Positions 54,539 through 63,186 of a stretch of DNA of 64,000 nt are shown piece after piece (the first letter of the stretch is position 1; every line of letters starts with the position of its first letter). The stretch is taken from NCBI RefSeq assembly GCF_001713395.1, contig NZ_CP016450.1:124001-188000 (forward strand), read 5' to 3'. The notes under the pieces were generated by a model. It saw nothing but the letters and a program-made list of their open reading frames with translations, did not search any database and was not told the DNA's origin. Both the position numbers and the translations under genes were made by a program. Source of the DNA: Sinorhizobium sp. RAC02. Its GTDB lineage: Bacteria; Pseudomonadota; Alphaproteobacteria; Rhizobiales; Rhizobiaceae.

Positions 54539-54553
54539 TGACTATCATAGTCA
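54539..54553. promoter_or_regulatory. RirA-type iron box upstream of the DUF2325-hmuQ operon
   Basis: TGACTATCATAGTCA = TGA-N9-TCA and an almost perfect 15-bp palindrome. About 88 bp before the DUF2325 start. Predicts iron-responsive expression. Confidence 0.72.
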
Positions 54554-54640
54554 TGTTTATACTTTACTCTGAAAATCAAGTTTTGTAGGTTGGCCCCACT
54601 GAGGCTCCGCCCTTGAAGCGGAGTGCAAAGGGGATGTTTG

Positions 54641-55288
54641 ATGAATTATGTAACGGCGGGTCGCGCTGATGCGATCCTGAAGGCTGCGGTTGCCGAGCGC
54701 GACCGACGCATCGCGGACCTGGAACGCCAGGTTGTCGCGCTCAAGAAGCAGATCGCGGGAGCACAGGAACCGACGACGGCGGCAGCGCCGGTCGTTGCTC
54801 CCAGGGTTGAAGTGCAGGTGCCACAGGCGCCGCGCAGCGTGGAAGTCACCAAAATCAAACGCCGGACCGGCGAAGCGGAGAGGAAGGCGATGCGCGAGAA
54901 GCACAGGCAGCAGCAGCAGGCCCGTCAGCCGGCCGACACGACCCCGAAGCCCGATAACAGCAAGGCGATGCTCGAAGGACGCAGCTTCCTCTATGTCGGC
55001 GGCCGGGATTGCCAGGTGGCGCATCTGCGCCAGATCGCCAGCTCCTATGGCGCGAACCTCATCCATCACGACGGCGGGCTGCGCGAGGCGGTTTCGCGCA
55101 TCGACAATGTCCTGCCCTCGGTCGACTGCGTCTTCTGCCCCATCGACTGTATCAGCCACGATGCCTGCATACGCGTGAAGACGGGCTGCAAGAAGTGGGA
55201 GAAGGCCTTTGTGCCCTTGCGCAATGGCAGCAAATCCTCCTTCGAGCGCGCCCTGCAGAGCATGAGCCAGGAAGGCACCACCCAGTGA
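54641..55288 (+). CDS. DUF2325-domain protein
   Basis: 215 aa: N-terminal coiled-coil (residues ~10-40, LERQVVALKKQI), a basic Q-rich linker (RKAMREKHRQQQQARQ) and a C-terminal DUF2325 domain (FLYVGGRDCQVAHLRQIASSYGANL...HHDGG, VDCVFCPIDCISHDAC). Cys residues in the last part could bind a metal. Function unknown. ATG at 54641 with AGGGGA upstream. It lies just behind an IRO box and before hmuQ, so probably acts in iron or haem metabolism. Confidence 0.82.
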   Translation: MNYVTAGRADAILKAAVAERDRRIADLERQVVALKKQIAGAQEPTTAAAPVVAPRVEVQVPQAPRSVEVTKIKRRTGEAERKAMREKHRQQQQARQPADTTPKPDNSKAMLEGRSFLYVGGRDCQVAHLRQIASSYGANLIHHDGGLREAVSRIDNVLPSVDCVFCPIDCISHDACIRVKTGCKKWEKAFVPLRNGSKSSFERALQSMSQEGTTQ

Positions 55289-55554
55289 ATGACGAAAGAC
55301 CCGAGGCCTTCATGATGATCGGCCTGCACAAGTTGGCCGCGCAGAATGGCGATGGCCTGATCCCGGAACTGTACGCCCTGCTGACGCGCCGCGCGGAAAT
55401 GCTGGAAAGCGAGAATGTCACCGAGTTTCCGGTGGCAAGTGCCCGCCCGCCGGCCCGTGTGCCGACCTTCGAAGGCGCGTCCGCCCTTGAAGCGCGCAAC
55501 GACAATGTCGTAGCTTTCCCCGCGCCGCGTCGTCTGCGACGGGATTCGCTCTGA
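55285..55554 (+). CDS. Small protein between DUF2325 and hmuQ, unknown function
   Basis: 89 aa, GTG at 55285 overlapping the DUF2325 stop (GTGA), so probably translationally coupled. Starts NDERPEAFMMIGLHKLA, has helical LIPELYALLTRRAEMLES, then a disordered Pro/Arg-rich tail. No signal or membrane segment. No family recognised. Ends 15 bp before hmuQ. Confidence 0.65.
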   Translation: MNDERPEAFMMIGLHKLAAQNGDGLIPELYALLTRRAEMLESENVTEFPVASARPPARVPTFEGASALEARNDNVVAFPAPRRLRRDSL

Positions 55555-55568
55555 CATCGAGGTCTTCC

Positions 55569-55883
55569 ATGTTTTTCGCCATGAACCGCTTCCGGATTGC
55601 CGTCGGCCACGAAGAGGCCTTTGAAAACATCTGGAAGGGGCGGGATTCCAGCCTGGCGGATATGCCCGGCTTCCAATCCTTCCATCTGCTGCGTGGCGAT
55701 ACCAATGCCGAAGAGGGCTACACCCTCTTCGCGTCGCATTCCGTCTGGGCGAGCAAGGATGATTTCACCGCCTGGACGAAATCGGAAAACTTTCGGCAGG
55801 CACACAAGAACGCCGCCGACAACCGGGCGATCTATCTCGGCCCGCCGAAATTCGAGGGCTTCAGTCTGGTGGAAGGCGCGTGA
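55569..55883 (+). CDS. hmuQ: Haem-degrading monooxygenase HmuQ/IsdG-like
   Basis: 104 aa ABM-fold (ferredoxin-like) protein. The family residues for haem degradation are present: N in FFAMNRFRI, W in SVWASKDDF and H in FRQAHKNAAD. It opens haem to release iron. Same strand and operon as DUF2325; the iron box upstream and hmu genes nearby support this. A related ABM monooxygenase of other function is less likely. Confidence 0.87.
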   Translation: MFFAMNRFRIAVGHEEAFENIWKGRDSSLADMPGFQSFHLLRGDTNAEEGYTLFASHSVWASKDDFTAWTKSENFRQAHKNAADNRAIYLGPPKFEGFSLVEGA

Positions 55884-55885
55884 GC

Positions 55886-56251
55886 ATGGCAGAGAATCCC
55901 GACCGCATCGAAGTGCTGCCGGTCCTGCCGTCGCTCGATATTCAGGAAACGTTCGATTTCTATACGACGCTGCTCGGGTTTAGCGAAGTCGTGTATCGGG
56001 TGGACGATTATCTCATCCTTCGCCGTCCAGACATGGAACTGCACTTTCGGCTGACCGACGACCGGACGCTTTGTGAACGCACTTCCGTCTATCTACGCGG
56101 TGGGGGTATCGGTGACTTGCACCGCGAATTCAGCGAACGCGACGTGCCAACGCTGACGCCGATGGCGGTGCGGGCATGGAATATGGAAGAGTTTTACATT
56201 CACGATCCGCACGGCAACCTGCTGCGCTTTGCCCGTATTCCGAAGGGCTGA
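55886..56251 (+). CDS. VOC-family (glyoxalase/bleomycin-resistance-like) protein
   Basis: 121 aa with the VOC pattern: LDIQETFDFYTTLLGF at the start, DYLILRRPDMELHF with His, and IHDPHGNLLRF with Asp/His near the end. ATG at 55886, an upstream GTG overlaps the hmuQ stop. The ligand is unknown. It ends the haem operon and may be co-transcribed. Confidence 0.85.
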   Translation: MAENPDRIEVLPVLPSLDIQETFDFYTTLLGFSEVVYRVDDYLILRRPDMELHFRLTDDRTLCERTSVYLRGGGIGDLHREFSERDVPTLTPMAVRAWNMEEFYIHDPHGNLLRFARIPKG

Positions 56252-56253
56252 GG

Positions 56254-56628
56254 TCAGCCTTCCTGCCGCGGCAGGAAGGCGCCGAGCGCCACGGTAAGCC
56301 ATCCCGCCATCATGATCACGCCGCCGGTTGGCGCCGACATCGGGAAGAGGCCGTGTCCCGCTGAATGACGCAAGACGAGATCGCCGGCGAAGATCGCGGT
56401 GCCGATCGCAAGCAGCAGGGCGGCGAGCGGCGCCGTGCGCATGGTGGGCCAGGCGGCATAGAGCCCGATCAGCGCCGGTGCATGGGCAAGGCACATGGCG
56501 GAGGCGCCGGCCATCAGGCGCGGATCGCTGCCATGCGAGGCGGCGGCCGCGGTCACGACACCGGTGAGACCCATCAGGCCGGCGACGAGCAGGGTCGCGG
56601 AGCGGAGCGAAAACGACATCGGGTTCAT
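56254..56628 (-). CDS. DUF423-family membrane protein
   Basis: 124 aa, four helices (GLMGLTGVVTAAAASHGSDP at the start with conserved AAxSHG, APALIGLYAAW, LAIGTAIFAGDLVLR, PTGGVIMMAGWLTVALGA). YwdK/DUF423 type, function unknown. ATG at 56628 overlaps the haemoglobin stop by 4 bp, so the two are coupled. Confidence 0.87.
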   Translation of the reverse strand: MNPMSFSLRSATLLVAGLMGLTGVVTAAAASHGSDPRLMAGASAMCLAHAPALIGLYAAWPTMRTAPLAALLLAIGTAIFAGDLVLRHSAGHGLFPMSAPTGGVIMMAGWLTVALGAFLPRQEG

Positions 56629-57041
56629 TCCTGGTTTTGCATATGGTGCGCAAGCCGCGTCACCGGTTCGAGAATGATGGCGCGCAGGCCCTCGCTCGGC
56701 ACCGTCTCTTCCAGTGCGCGGACGAAGCAGAGCAGCCATTCGTCACGCTCCGCCGGCCCGATCGGTGCCGCGAAGTGGCGGCGGCGCAGCATCGGGTGGC
56801 CGCGTTTGTCGGTATAGAGCGGCGGACCGCCGAGCCAGCCGGTCAGGTATTCGTAGAGCTTTTCCTCGCTGCCGGAGAGATCCGGCGGGTGGATGGCGCG
56901 ACAGCGCGCCGCTTCCGGGAGGATATCCATCAATTCGTAGAAACGATGCGTCAGCGCCCGCACGGCCGCGTCGCCGCCGACCGCCTGGTAAAGGGTGATC
57001 GTCTCGCCCTGCCGTTCCTGATTGTCGCCCGTATCGACCAT
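56625..57041 (-). CDS. Group II truncated haemoglobin
   Basis: 138 aa 2-on-2 globin. Proximal His in MLRRRHFAAPIGPAERDEW, with Trp G8 (EWLLCF) of group II; GGDAAVRALTHRFYELM and LYEYLTGWLGGPPLY precede. Group II members bind O2 and NO. ATG at 57041; an upstream frame extension is not homologous. Coupled with DUF423 and near the haem cluster. Confidence 0.92.
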   Translation of the reverse strand: MVDTGDNQERQGETITLYQAVGGDAAVRALTHRFYELMDILPEAARCRAIHPPDLSGSEEKLYEYLTGWLGGPPLYTDKRGHPMLRRRHFAAPIGPAERDEWLLCFVRALEETVPSEGLRAIILEPVTRLAHHMQNQE

Positions 57042-57152
57042 GCGCTTTTCCCGTTCTTCCGGTCTTAGCGCGCTGCGGGCGGGCGGGCAATGCCAGCCTT
57101 TTGCCTGCGACGAAGCGCGCAAACCGCTGCTTGCGCGGCAGATTGACAGGAA

Positions 57153-57166
57153 ACCGTCCAGACGGT
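57153..57166. promoter_or_regulatory. TetR operator upstream of the TetR-SMR pair
   Basis: Perfect inverted repeat ACCGTC-CA-GACGGT, 10 bp before the TetR start. Typical autoregulatory TetR site controlling the SMR exporter. Confidence 0.65.
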
Positions 57167-57176
57167 ATGTTTAGAT

Positions 57177-57737
57177 ATGAGCAAGGCACATCACCGCAAG
57201 AAACACCCCGAAGCCGTCCGCCAGCAATTGCTGGAGGTTGCGGCGAAGCTGTCGCTGGAGAAGGGTCCGGCCAGCGTCACGCTCGACGCGGTGTCGCAGG
57301 CGGCGGGTGTCAGCAAGGGCGGCCTGCTGCACCATTTTCCCAACAAGCTGTCGCTGCTCGATGGCCTGTTCGGTGACCTCACGGAAAAGCTCGACCGGGC
57401 GATTGCCGAGAGGATGCGAGACGACGCAGAACCGAAGGGGCGCTTCACCCGCGCCTATGTCTCGGTCTTCTTCCAGCCGCACGGCATCGAGGATGGCGAG
57501 CAGTGGAAGGTTTTGACCATCGCGCTGATTTCGGAGCCGCATCTGCGCGAACGCTGGCGACAATGGGTGGAGCGATACCTTGCCGAAAATGTCGGCACGG
57601 ATTCGTCGCCTGAAGCGATGCTCGTGCGCTATGCCGTGGATGGCCTTTGGTTGGCCGACCTGCTCGGCTCGCCGACCATGGATTCCGACGAGCGTGCCGC
57701 CATGCTGGAGCGGCTGCTGACATTGTCGCGGTCCTGA
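57177..57737 (+). CDS. TetR-family regulator of the SMR exporter
   Basis: 186 aa. N-terminal HTH (ASVTLDAVSQAAGVSKGGLLHHFPNKLSL, residues ~35-65) and a TetR C-terminal domain. ATG at 57177, palindrome just upstream. The SMR gene follows 40 bp downstream. Likely represses the exporter until a cationic drug or similar ligand binds. Confidence 0.9.
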   Translation: MSKAHHRKKHPEAVRQQLLEVAAKLSLEKGPASVTLDAVSQAAGVSKGGLLHHFPNKLSLLDGLFGDLTEKLDRAIAERMRDDAEPKGRFTRAYVSVFFQPHGIEDGEQWKVLTIALISEPHLRERWRQWVERYLAENVGTDSSPEAMLVRYAVDGLWLADLLGSPTMDSDERAAMLERLLTLSRS

Positions 57738-57777
57738 TCTCGTCACAAGTGGCGCCGCCATGCGCCGGAGCACTGCC

Positions 57778-58119
57778 ATGAACCTCACCACCGTCTATGC
57801 CGTCCTCGTCGTCGCCATCGTTTTCGAGGTGCTCGGTACCTCGGCAATGCAGGCCGCCCAGCATTTCACGCGCGTCGTGCCGACCGTCACGATGGTCGTC
57901 TGCTATGCCATCGCCTTCTTCTTCCTGTCGTGGAGCCTGCGCTACGTACCGGTTGGTATCGCCTATGCGATCTGGAGCGGACTTGGCATCGTGCTGATCT
58001 CGCTCGTCGGCTATTTCGCCTTCGGCCAGAAGCTCGATCTGGCCGCCATGATCGGCCTTGGCATGATCATTGCCGGCGTTCTTGTGCTGAACCTTTTCTC
58101 CAAATCGACATTCCACTGA
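57778..58119 (+). CDS. Small multidrug resistance (SMR) exporter, EmrE/QacE-like
   Basis: 113 aa, four helices. The key Glu of TM1 is in AIVFEVLGTSAM, with YAIAFFFLSWSLRYVPVGIAYAIWSGLG (short pieces of the family pattern) and QKLDLAAMIGLGMIIAGV. ATG at 57778 with CGGAG upstream; an ATG six codons before is less likely. Exports lipophilic cations or guanidinium. Confidence 0.9.
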   Translation: MNLTTVYAVLVVAIVFEVLGTSAMQAAQHFTRVVPTVTMVVCYAIAFFFLSWSLRYVPVGIAYAIWSGLGIVLISLVGYFAFGQKLDLAAMIGLGMIIAGVLVLNLFSKSTFH

Positions 58120-58143
58120 TAGGGAGCCGGAATCGAGCGGCCC

Positions 58144-58163
58144 CCCGCTTGCCAAGAAGCGGG
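58144..58163 (+). terminator. Hairpin after the SMR gene
   Basis: Stem CCCGCTT / AAGCGGG, loop GCCAAG, only weakly T-rich behind. Weak terminator candidate. Confidence 0.45.
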
Positions 58164-58187
58164 TCTGGTTCTATCGATTCCGTCGAA

Positions 58188-58203
58188 TTGAAAGCGGTTT
58201 CAA
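58188..58203. promoter_or_regulatory. LacI-type operator upstream of thuA
   Basis: TTGAAAGCGGTTTCAA: 6-bp arms TTGAAA / TTTCAA around a CG-centred spacer, 24 bp before thuA. A LacI-family regulator gene lies convergent at the end of thuB. Confidence 0.65.
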
Positions 58204-58227
58204 TTTCCGGCTTTAGAGGAATGGCAC

Positions 58228-59013
58228 ATGGCAATACGCACCATCGTATGGGGTGAGAACATCCACGAGCAGACGAACGAGATCGTGCGCTCGATCTATC
58301 CGCGCGGCATGCACAACACGATCGCCGATGCGCTCAACAGTGACCCGGCAATCGAGGCCAGCACCGCGACCCTGCAGGAGCCGGAACACGGTCTGACCGA
58401 GGCGCGCCTTGCCGAGACGGATGTGCTCGTCTGGTGGGGCCACAAGGACCACGGCGCCGTCAGCGACGAGGTGGTCGAGCGTGTCGCCAAGCGCGTCTGG
58501 GAGGGCATGGGCCTCCTTGTCCTGCATTCCGGCCACTTTTCCAAGATCTTCAAGCGCCTGATGGGCACGCCCTGCGCGCTGAAATGGCGTGAGGCCGGCG
58601 AGCGCGAGCGCCTCTGGGTGATCAACCCGCGCCACCCGATTGCCGAAGGGCTCGGCGAGAACTTCGTGCTCGAAAACGAGGAGATGTACGGCGAGCAGTT
58701 CTCCGTGCCGGAGCCGCTGGAAACGGTGTTCATCTCGTGGTTTGCCGGCGGCGAGGTGTTCCGTTCGGGCATGACCTGGCGCCGCGGTGCCGGCAACATC
58801 TTCTATTTCCGCCCAGGCCATGAGACCTATCCGACCTATCACGACGCCACCGTCCAGAAGGTCCTCGCCAACGGCGTGAAATGGGCCTTCAACCCGCAGG
58901 GCACCTACGCCGCCATTCACGATGCGCCGAACGTGCCGGTCGAACAGGCACTCGAGCCGATCGAGGAGCGGGGTCCGAAATTGCATGAAGCCGGCGAAGC
59001 CGGTTACCGCTGA
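58228..59013 (+). CDS. thuA: ThuA-like trehalose utilisation protein
   Basis: 261 aa, class I glutamine-amidotransferase-like fold of the ThuA family ([39 protein letters not shown]). In S. meliloti ThuA and ThuB act on imported trehalose/maltitol/sucrose-type disaccharides. ATG at 58228. thuB is 8 bp downstream. The thuEFGK transport genes are not in the window. Confidence 0.9.
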   Translation: MAIRTIVWGENIHEQTNEIVRSIYPRGMHNTIADALNSDPAIEASTATLQEPEHGLTEARLAETDVLVWWGHKDHGAVSDEVVERVAKRVWEGMGLLVLHSGHFSKIFKRLMGTPCALKWREAGERERLWVINPRHPIAEGLGENFVLENEEMYGEQFSVPEPLETVFISWFAGGEVFRSGMTWRRGAGNIFYFRPGHETYPTYHDATVQKVLANGVKWAFNPQGTYAAIHDAPNVPVEQALEPIEERGPKLHEAGEAGYR

Positions 59014-59021
59014 GGCCTGCC

Positions 59022-60065
59022 ATGCGTCTTCTCATTCTTGGAACCGGCGGCATGGCCAACAACCATGCCGAACATTTCGCGGCGATCGACGGGGTCGAGC
59101 TGGTGGGCGCCGTCGACGTCGATCCATTGCGCGCAAAAGCCTTTGCCGATCAGCACGGCATCCCGAACGTCTTCACTTCGCTGGAGGACGCCATCGCCTG
59201 GGGTGGTTTCGACGCGGCCACCAACGTGACGCCTGACCGCGCGCATCACCCGACGACGCTGGCGCTGCTCGCTGCGGGCAAACACGTCATGTGCGAAAAG
59301 CCCCTGGCGGAAAACTACGCCAAGGCGGACGAGATGGCGCGGGCGGCTGAAGCCTCCAGCCTCGTCACCATGGTCAACCTCACCTATCGCAATGTCGCGC
59401 CCTTGCAGAAGGCACGCGACATGGTGCTTGCCGGCGAGATCGGTCGCGTGCGCCATGTCGAGGCGTCCTATCTGCAGAGCTGGCTCGTCTCCAAGGCCTG
59501 GGGTAACTGGGCGACCGAAAGCCAGTGGCTCTGGCGCCTTTCCACCAAACACGGCTCGAACGGCGTGCTCGGTGATGTCGGCATCCACATCCTCGACTTT
59601 GCCAGCTACGGCGCTGCAAGCGATGTGGAGCACGTCTTCGCGCGGCTGAAGGCCTTCGACAAGGCGCCGGACAACCGGATCGGCGAATATGATCTCGACG
59701 CCAATGACAGCTTCGCGATGACGGTCGACTTCGCCAATGGCGCGCTCGGCGTCATCCATTCGAGCCGCTGGGCAACCGGCCATCTCAACGAACTGCGCCT
59801 GCGCATGCACGGCGACAGGGGCGCGCTTGAGGTGGTCCATTCAACGGAGGGCTCGAGCCTGCGCGGCTGCCTCGGCGAGGATGTGGAAAAGGCCGTCTGG
59901 CGGGATATCGACGCCGGTACGGTGCCGACCAACTACCAGCGTTTTGCAGCGGCAGTGACTGCCGGTGAGCAGGTCGAGCCGGGTTTCCGCCACGCTGCCG
60001 AACTTCAGAAGATCCTCGATCTCGCCATCGAGACCGAGAGGGAGCGACGGGAGTTGACGGTTTAG
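59022..60065 (+). CDS. thuB: ThuB-like Gfo/Idh/MocA oxidoreductase
   Basis: 347 aa. N-terminal Rossmann fold (LILGTGGMANNHAEHF, VVGAVDVDP-type LVGAVDVDPLR) and catalytic EKPLAENYAKA with the conserved Lys; C-terminal Gfo domain (GVLGDVGIHILDFASYG). Family members oxidise sugars with NAD(P). Paired with thuA, so probably 3-keto-disaccharide formation. Overlaps the convergent LacI stop by 4 bp. Confidence 0.9.
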   Translation: MRLLILGTGGMANNHAEHFAAIDGVELVGAVDVDPLRAKAFADQHGIPNVFTSLEDAIAWGGFDAATNVTPDRAHHPTTLALLAAGKHVMCEKPLAENYAKADEMARAAEASSLVTMVNLTYRNVAPLQKARDMVLAGEIGRVRHVEASYLQSWLVSKAWGNWATESQWLWRLSTKHGSNGVLGDVGIHILDFASYGAASDVEHVFARLKAFDKAPDNRIGEYDLDANDSFAMTVDFANGALGVIHSSRWATGHLNELRLRMHGDRGALEVVHSTEGSSLRGCLGEDVEKAVWRDIDAGTVPTNYQRFAAAVTAGEQVEPGFRHAAELQKILDLAIETERERRELTV

Positions 60066-61078
60066 GCCGGAGCGGGGCCTGTTGAACCGCGCATGACGAA
60101 ATCGACCTCCCAAACCTCCTGCAAGGCTTCAGGCAGTTCGCCTTGCAGGAGCCGTAAAATCATTTCGCCGATCCGCTCGCCTGCCGCGCGGATCGATGAT
60201 TGCGTCGTGGTAACGGACGGCACGAGGTTTTCCGGGCTGAGATAGGGAAAGACGTCGTCATGCGCGATAAGCGAGACGTCGTGCCCAAGCCGGAGGCCTG
60301 CAACACGGATTGCCCGCATCGCGCCGAGCGCTGACATCATCGAACCGGCGATCACGGCCGTTGGCGGGGCGGGGAGGGCGAGGAAGGCTTGCATTAGACG
60401 GAAGCCGGTTTCGTCGGTGAATTCGCCCTGGCCGATCAGCGCGAGTTCGACCGCAATACCGCTCGCTTGCAGCGTCGAGCGGTAGCCGTTGTCCCGATCG
60501 CGGGCATAGGTGCTGACCTTGTCTCCGTTGATGAGCGCGATGCGGCGATGGCCGTGGTCGACAAGATGCCGGATTGCCGTCTCGATGGCGCCGAAATTGT
60601 TAATGTCGAGGAAGGCGAAGGGTTTTGACGCTTCGCTTCGCCCGTGAACGATGAAGGGCAGATCCAGCGACTGCAACAATGCGATGCGCGGGTCCGCGCA
60701 GGCCGGCGTGTGCAAGATAACCGCGTCCACCCGTTTGCTTGCGGCAAATCCACGATAGGCGGCTTCTTCGTCTTCCAGGGTCTCGACGGTCGAGACAAGG
60801 ATGTCGATGCCATCCTGTTGAAGCGATGTCGAAAGTCCGCCCATGAATTCGCTGGAATGCGGCCCGAAGCGCCCTCCGCCCTGAAAGACGATGCCGATGG
60901 CGCCGGCCCTTCCGGTTGCAAGCCGTTGTGCGCTGATGTTCGGCCGATAACCGAGCCGCTCGGCCGCCTCCAGCACGCGCGCCCGCGTCTCCGCCTTCAC
61001 CTCCGGATAGCCGCTCATCGCGCGGCTCACCGTCGTCTGGGACAGGCCGATGAGGGTGGCAAATTCCTTGAGGTTCAT
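60062..61078 (-). CDS. LacI-family regulator (likely ThuR-like)
   Basis: 338 aa. HTH at the N-terminus (MNLKEFATLIGLSQTTVSRAMSG) and a periplasmic-binding-like effector domain (GYRPNISAQRLATGR, AVIAGSMMSALGAMRAI). ATG at 61078. It converges on thuAB and lies next to the operator upstream of thuA, so control of thuAB is inferred. Confidence 0.9.
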   Translation of the reverse strand: MNLKEFATLIGLSQTTVSRAMSGYPEVKAETRARVLEAAERLGYRPNISAQRLATGRAGAIGIVFQGGGRFGPHSSEFMGGLSTSLQQDGIDILVSTVETLEDEEAAYRGFAASKRVDAVILHTPACADPRIALLQSLDLPFIVHGRSEASKPFAFLDINNFGAIETAIRHLVDHGHRRIALINGDKVSTYARDRDNGYRSTLQASGIAVELALIGQGEFTDETGFRLMQAFLALPAPPTAVIAGSMMSALGAMRAIRVAGLRLGHDVSLIAHDDVFPYLSPENLVPSVTTTQSSIRAAGERIGEMILRLLQGELPEALQEVWEVDFVMRGSTGPAPA

Positions 61079-61435
61079 CCTGCGTCCTGGGCGCGACCGG
61101 TGGTTTCCTTTGTCTTATGGACGCTCGGGCGCCCCGCGGCAAGCAAAGGGCGGGAAGGATGGGAAACCTGTATTTGCCGGCCAGATCTTGCGGCACTGCT
61201 CCAGTGCGGCACACGCGGACATTTCTCTATGGTTGTGAAATCCGCCTTGAAATTTGACAATAGCAAGTTAGAGTAAAATTATTAACGATAAGGTTGTGTC
61301 TTGGTGGTGCAGTTCGCCTGCGCGGCTTTGACGCTGAATGATAGTAGGCCCAAGGCAGCAGCCTGGCTTGAGCGTTTTTGTTTTCGGGCTCGGACGGCCC
61401 GAAAGCGGTTTTGCAGTGATTTTCGGGAGAATATC
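61079..61435. other. Intergenic region between LacI gene and glycosyltransferase-like gene
   Basis: 357 bp with no supported gene. An AT-rich stretch (about 61230-61310) is a probable promoter zone. No clear operator or terminator was found. Confidence 0.5.
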
Positions 61436-62533
61436 ATGCAGGCGGGCTCGGATATGCCGGCCGCAATGGGTCCGGCTGTGCGCTCGGACCTGCGGCTTGA
61501 AACACACGTCAACTCCGCCCCCCGGACGGGCGAGCCTGCAAAAGGGGCGGATGCCCTTGGCTCCACCGGGCGCCCGCTTGTTTACTCGAGGTGTCAAACC
61601 GGTCGACGCCCAGCCTATCTGCGGATGATGGAGCGGTCGTTCGGTGCGCGGCGCGCGCGCGTCCGTGATCTCCTGTTCTCCCGGTCGCCGGTTTTGTTTC
61701 TGATGATAGAGGAGGCGTTCCTCCTCTATCTGGTGACCAGTCTGTTGCGGGCGCTGACCGGCCGGCGCACCGTCGGTTTGTTGCTCTGTCCGATGCCTCT
61801 GGTCATCTCCCGCCGACCGCTAGAACGCTGCAAGAGGCTCGCCTTGCAATGGCTCAAGCGCTTGCCCGGCTGCCAGACGCTGACGATCGTTCCCTTCAGC
61901 GTTTTTCCGGCCTTTTCGAGCATTGCCAGCGGCTGGATCTATGATTTCCAGCTTTGGGACCTCACCGGCGAAGAGCGCGACGCAGTCAACACCCTGCGTC
62001 GCGAGCGCCATCCGCCCGAATGTGGCGTGGTGACGGCAATCGGGACGCAGAGCCGCCGCAAGGGCTTCGATCTCTTCGCCGACACCTATACGCGCTCATG
62101 CGACCTGCGCCGGCGCTTCCAGTTCATCGCCTGCGGCAAGGTCGCGCCAAGCGTTGCGGATTACGCGGCCGCCTTCTGCGAGGCGGGTGGTGTGGCGGTC
62201 GATCGTGCTGTTTCCGACTGCGAACTGCTGGGGGCTTACGCGGCGAGCGATGCGGTCTGGTGCCTTTATCCGCCCGCTGGCGATCACGCCTCCGGAATTC
62301 TCGGGCGCGCCGCGCAGCTGGGCATTCCGGTTGTCGTGCGCTACGGCTCGCTGGCGCATCGTCTCTGTATCGTGGAAAACATCCTGCATGTTGCGACGAC
62401 CGCCGACCGGGTGGCGGAGCGTCTCGCCGATCCCTTGCCGCCGCGCGACGACAGGCGCGTCCGCATGATGGCGCTGCGTTTTGCCCGCGAAAGCGAGGCA
62501 ACCTTGCAGGCGGCCTTCGGATTGGCGGGATAG
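61436..62533 (+). CDS. Glycosyltransferase-like protein, family uncertain
   Basis: 365 aa from the ATG at 61436, decided by GGGAGA five bases upstream. The C-terminal half has features of a GT-B glycosyltransferase (VVTAIGTQSRRKGFDLF, RRRFQFIACGK, ASGILGRAAQLGIPVVVRYGS), the place where family 4 has its EX7E-type motif, although E is replaced. The N-terminal part is unlike common GT4 proteins. Cytoplasmic, no signal. Substrate not readable; stands alone between two regulator genes. Confidence 0.55.
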   Translation: MQAGSDMPAAMGPAVRSDLRLETHVNSAPRTGEPAKGADALGSTGRPLVYSRCQTGRRPAYLRMMERSFGARRARVRDLLFSRSPVLFLMIEEAFLLYLVTSLLRALTGRRTVGLLLCPMPLVISRRPLERCKRLALQWLKRLPGCQTLTIVPFSVFPAFSSIASGWIYDFQLWDLTGEERDAVNTLRRERHPPECGVVTAIGTQSRRKGFDLFADTYTRSCDLRRRFQFIACGKVAPSVADYAAAFCEAGGVAVDRAVSDCELLGAYAASDAVWCLYPPAGDHASGILGRAAQLGIPVVVRYGSLAHRLCIVENILHVATTADRVAERLADPLPPRDDRRVRMMALRFARESEATLQAAFGLAG

Positions 62534-62658
62534 CTGCGGCGTCCATCGGCTTTGAGCGGCTTAGACGGCCCCGCTTTGTTCATCGCTGCCGGCCATGCGC
62601 AGCAGCCCGTCTTGTTGGCTAAGGCCCCAGTGATTCTTGACAAGCCATGCGTCGATAA

Positions 62659-62680
62659 ATATAACGCGTTATATAACGTG
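62659..62680. promoter_or_regulatory. Overlapping palindromes, MarR-type operator
   Basis: Perfect 16-bp palindrome ATATAACGCGTTATAT (62659-62674) overlaps a second perfect palindrome CGTTATATAACG (62667-62678), 12 bp before the MarR start. Typical of an autoregulatory MarR site. Confidence 0.75.
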
Positions 62681-62691
62681 GAACATATAAT

Positions 62692-63186
62692 ATGGCAGAA
62701 GATATCGTTCGTGCACTGGGCTACCTGTGTCTGGGCACCCGGCTGCGCCGCCTCGGCGAACAGGTGCAGGCGGAAACGCAGCGCATCATGGAGCGCTTGG
62801 ATGCGCCGCTGCAGGCGGGCCAGTATCCGCTTCTCGCCGCAATCGACCGTCTCGGTCCGCTTTCTGTGGGGGAACTGGCGGAGACGCTTGGCATAACCCA
62901 GCCGGGCGTGACCCGGATGGCCGGCCTCCTTGCCGAAGCGGGATACCTGACAGCGCGCAAGGAGGCTGGCGACCAGCGCATCCGGCGCCTGGTGCTGACG
63001 GAGGAGGGGCAGGCGCTGATCGCCCGCTCGAAACAGGATATCTGGCCGCTCATCGAAGCGGCCGTCCGGAGCGTTTGCGATCCGCTCGACGGCAGCCTGA
63101 TAGACAAACTCGATCAACTGGAAGACGCCCTTGCCGAGGCGCCGCTCGACCGTCGTGCCCGGGCACTGGAAGGACAGCAGCCATGA
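62692..63186 (+). CDS. MarR-family regulator
   Basis: 164 aa winged-helix regulator. HTH and wing: GPLSVGELAETLGITQPGVTRMAGLLAEAGYLTARKEAGDQRIRRLVLT in pieces (residues ~55-100). ATG at 62692; palindromes just upstream. Its stop overlaps the GNAT start, so the pair is one unit. Confidence 0.92.
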   Translation: MAEDIVRALGYLCLGTRLRRLGEQVQAETQRIMERLDAPLQAGQYPLLAAIDRLGPLSVGELAETLGITQPGVTRMAGLLAEAGYLTARKEAGDQRIRRLVLTEEGQALIARSKQDIWPLIEAAVRSVCDPLDGSLIDKLDQLEDALAEAPLDRRARALEGQQP

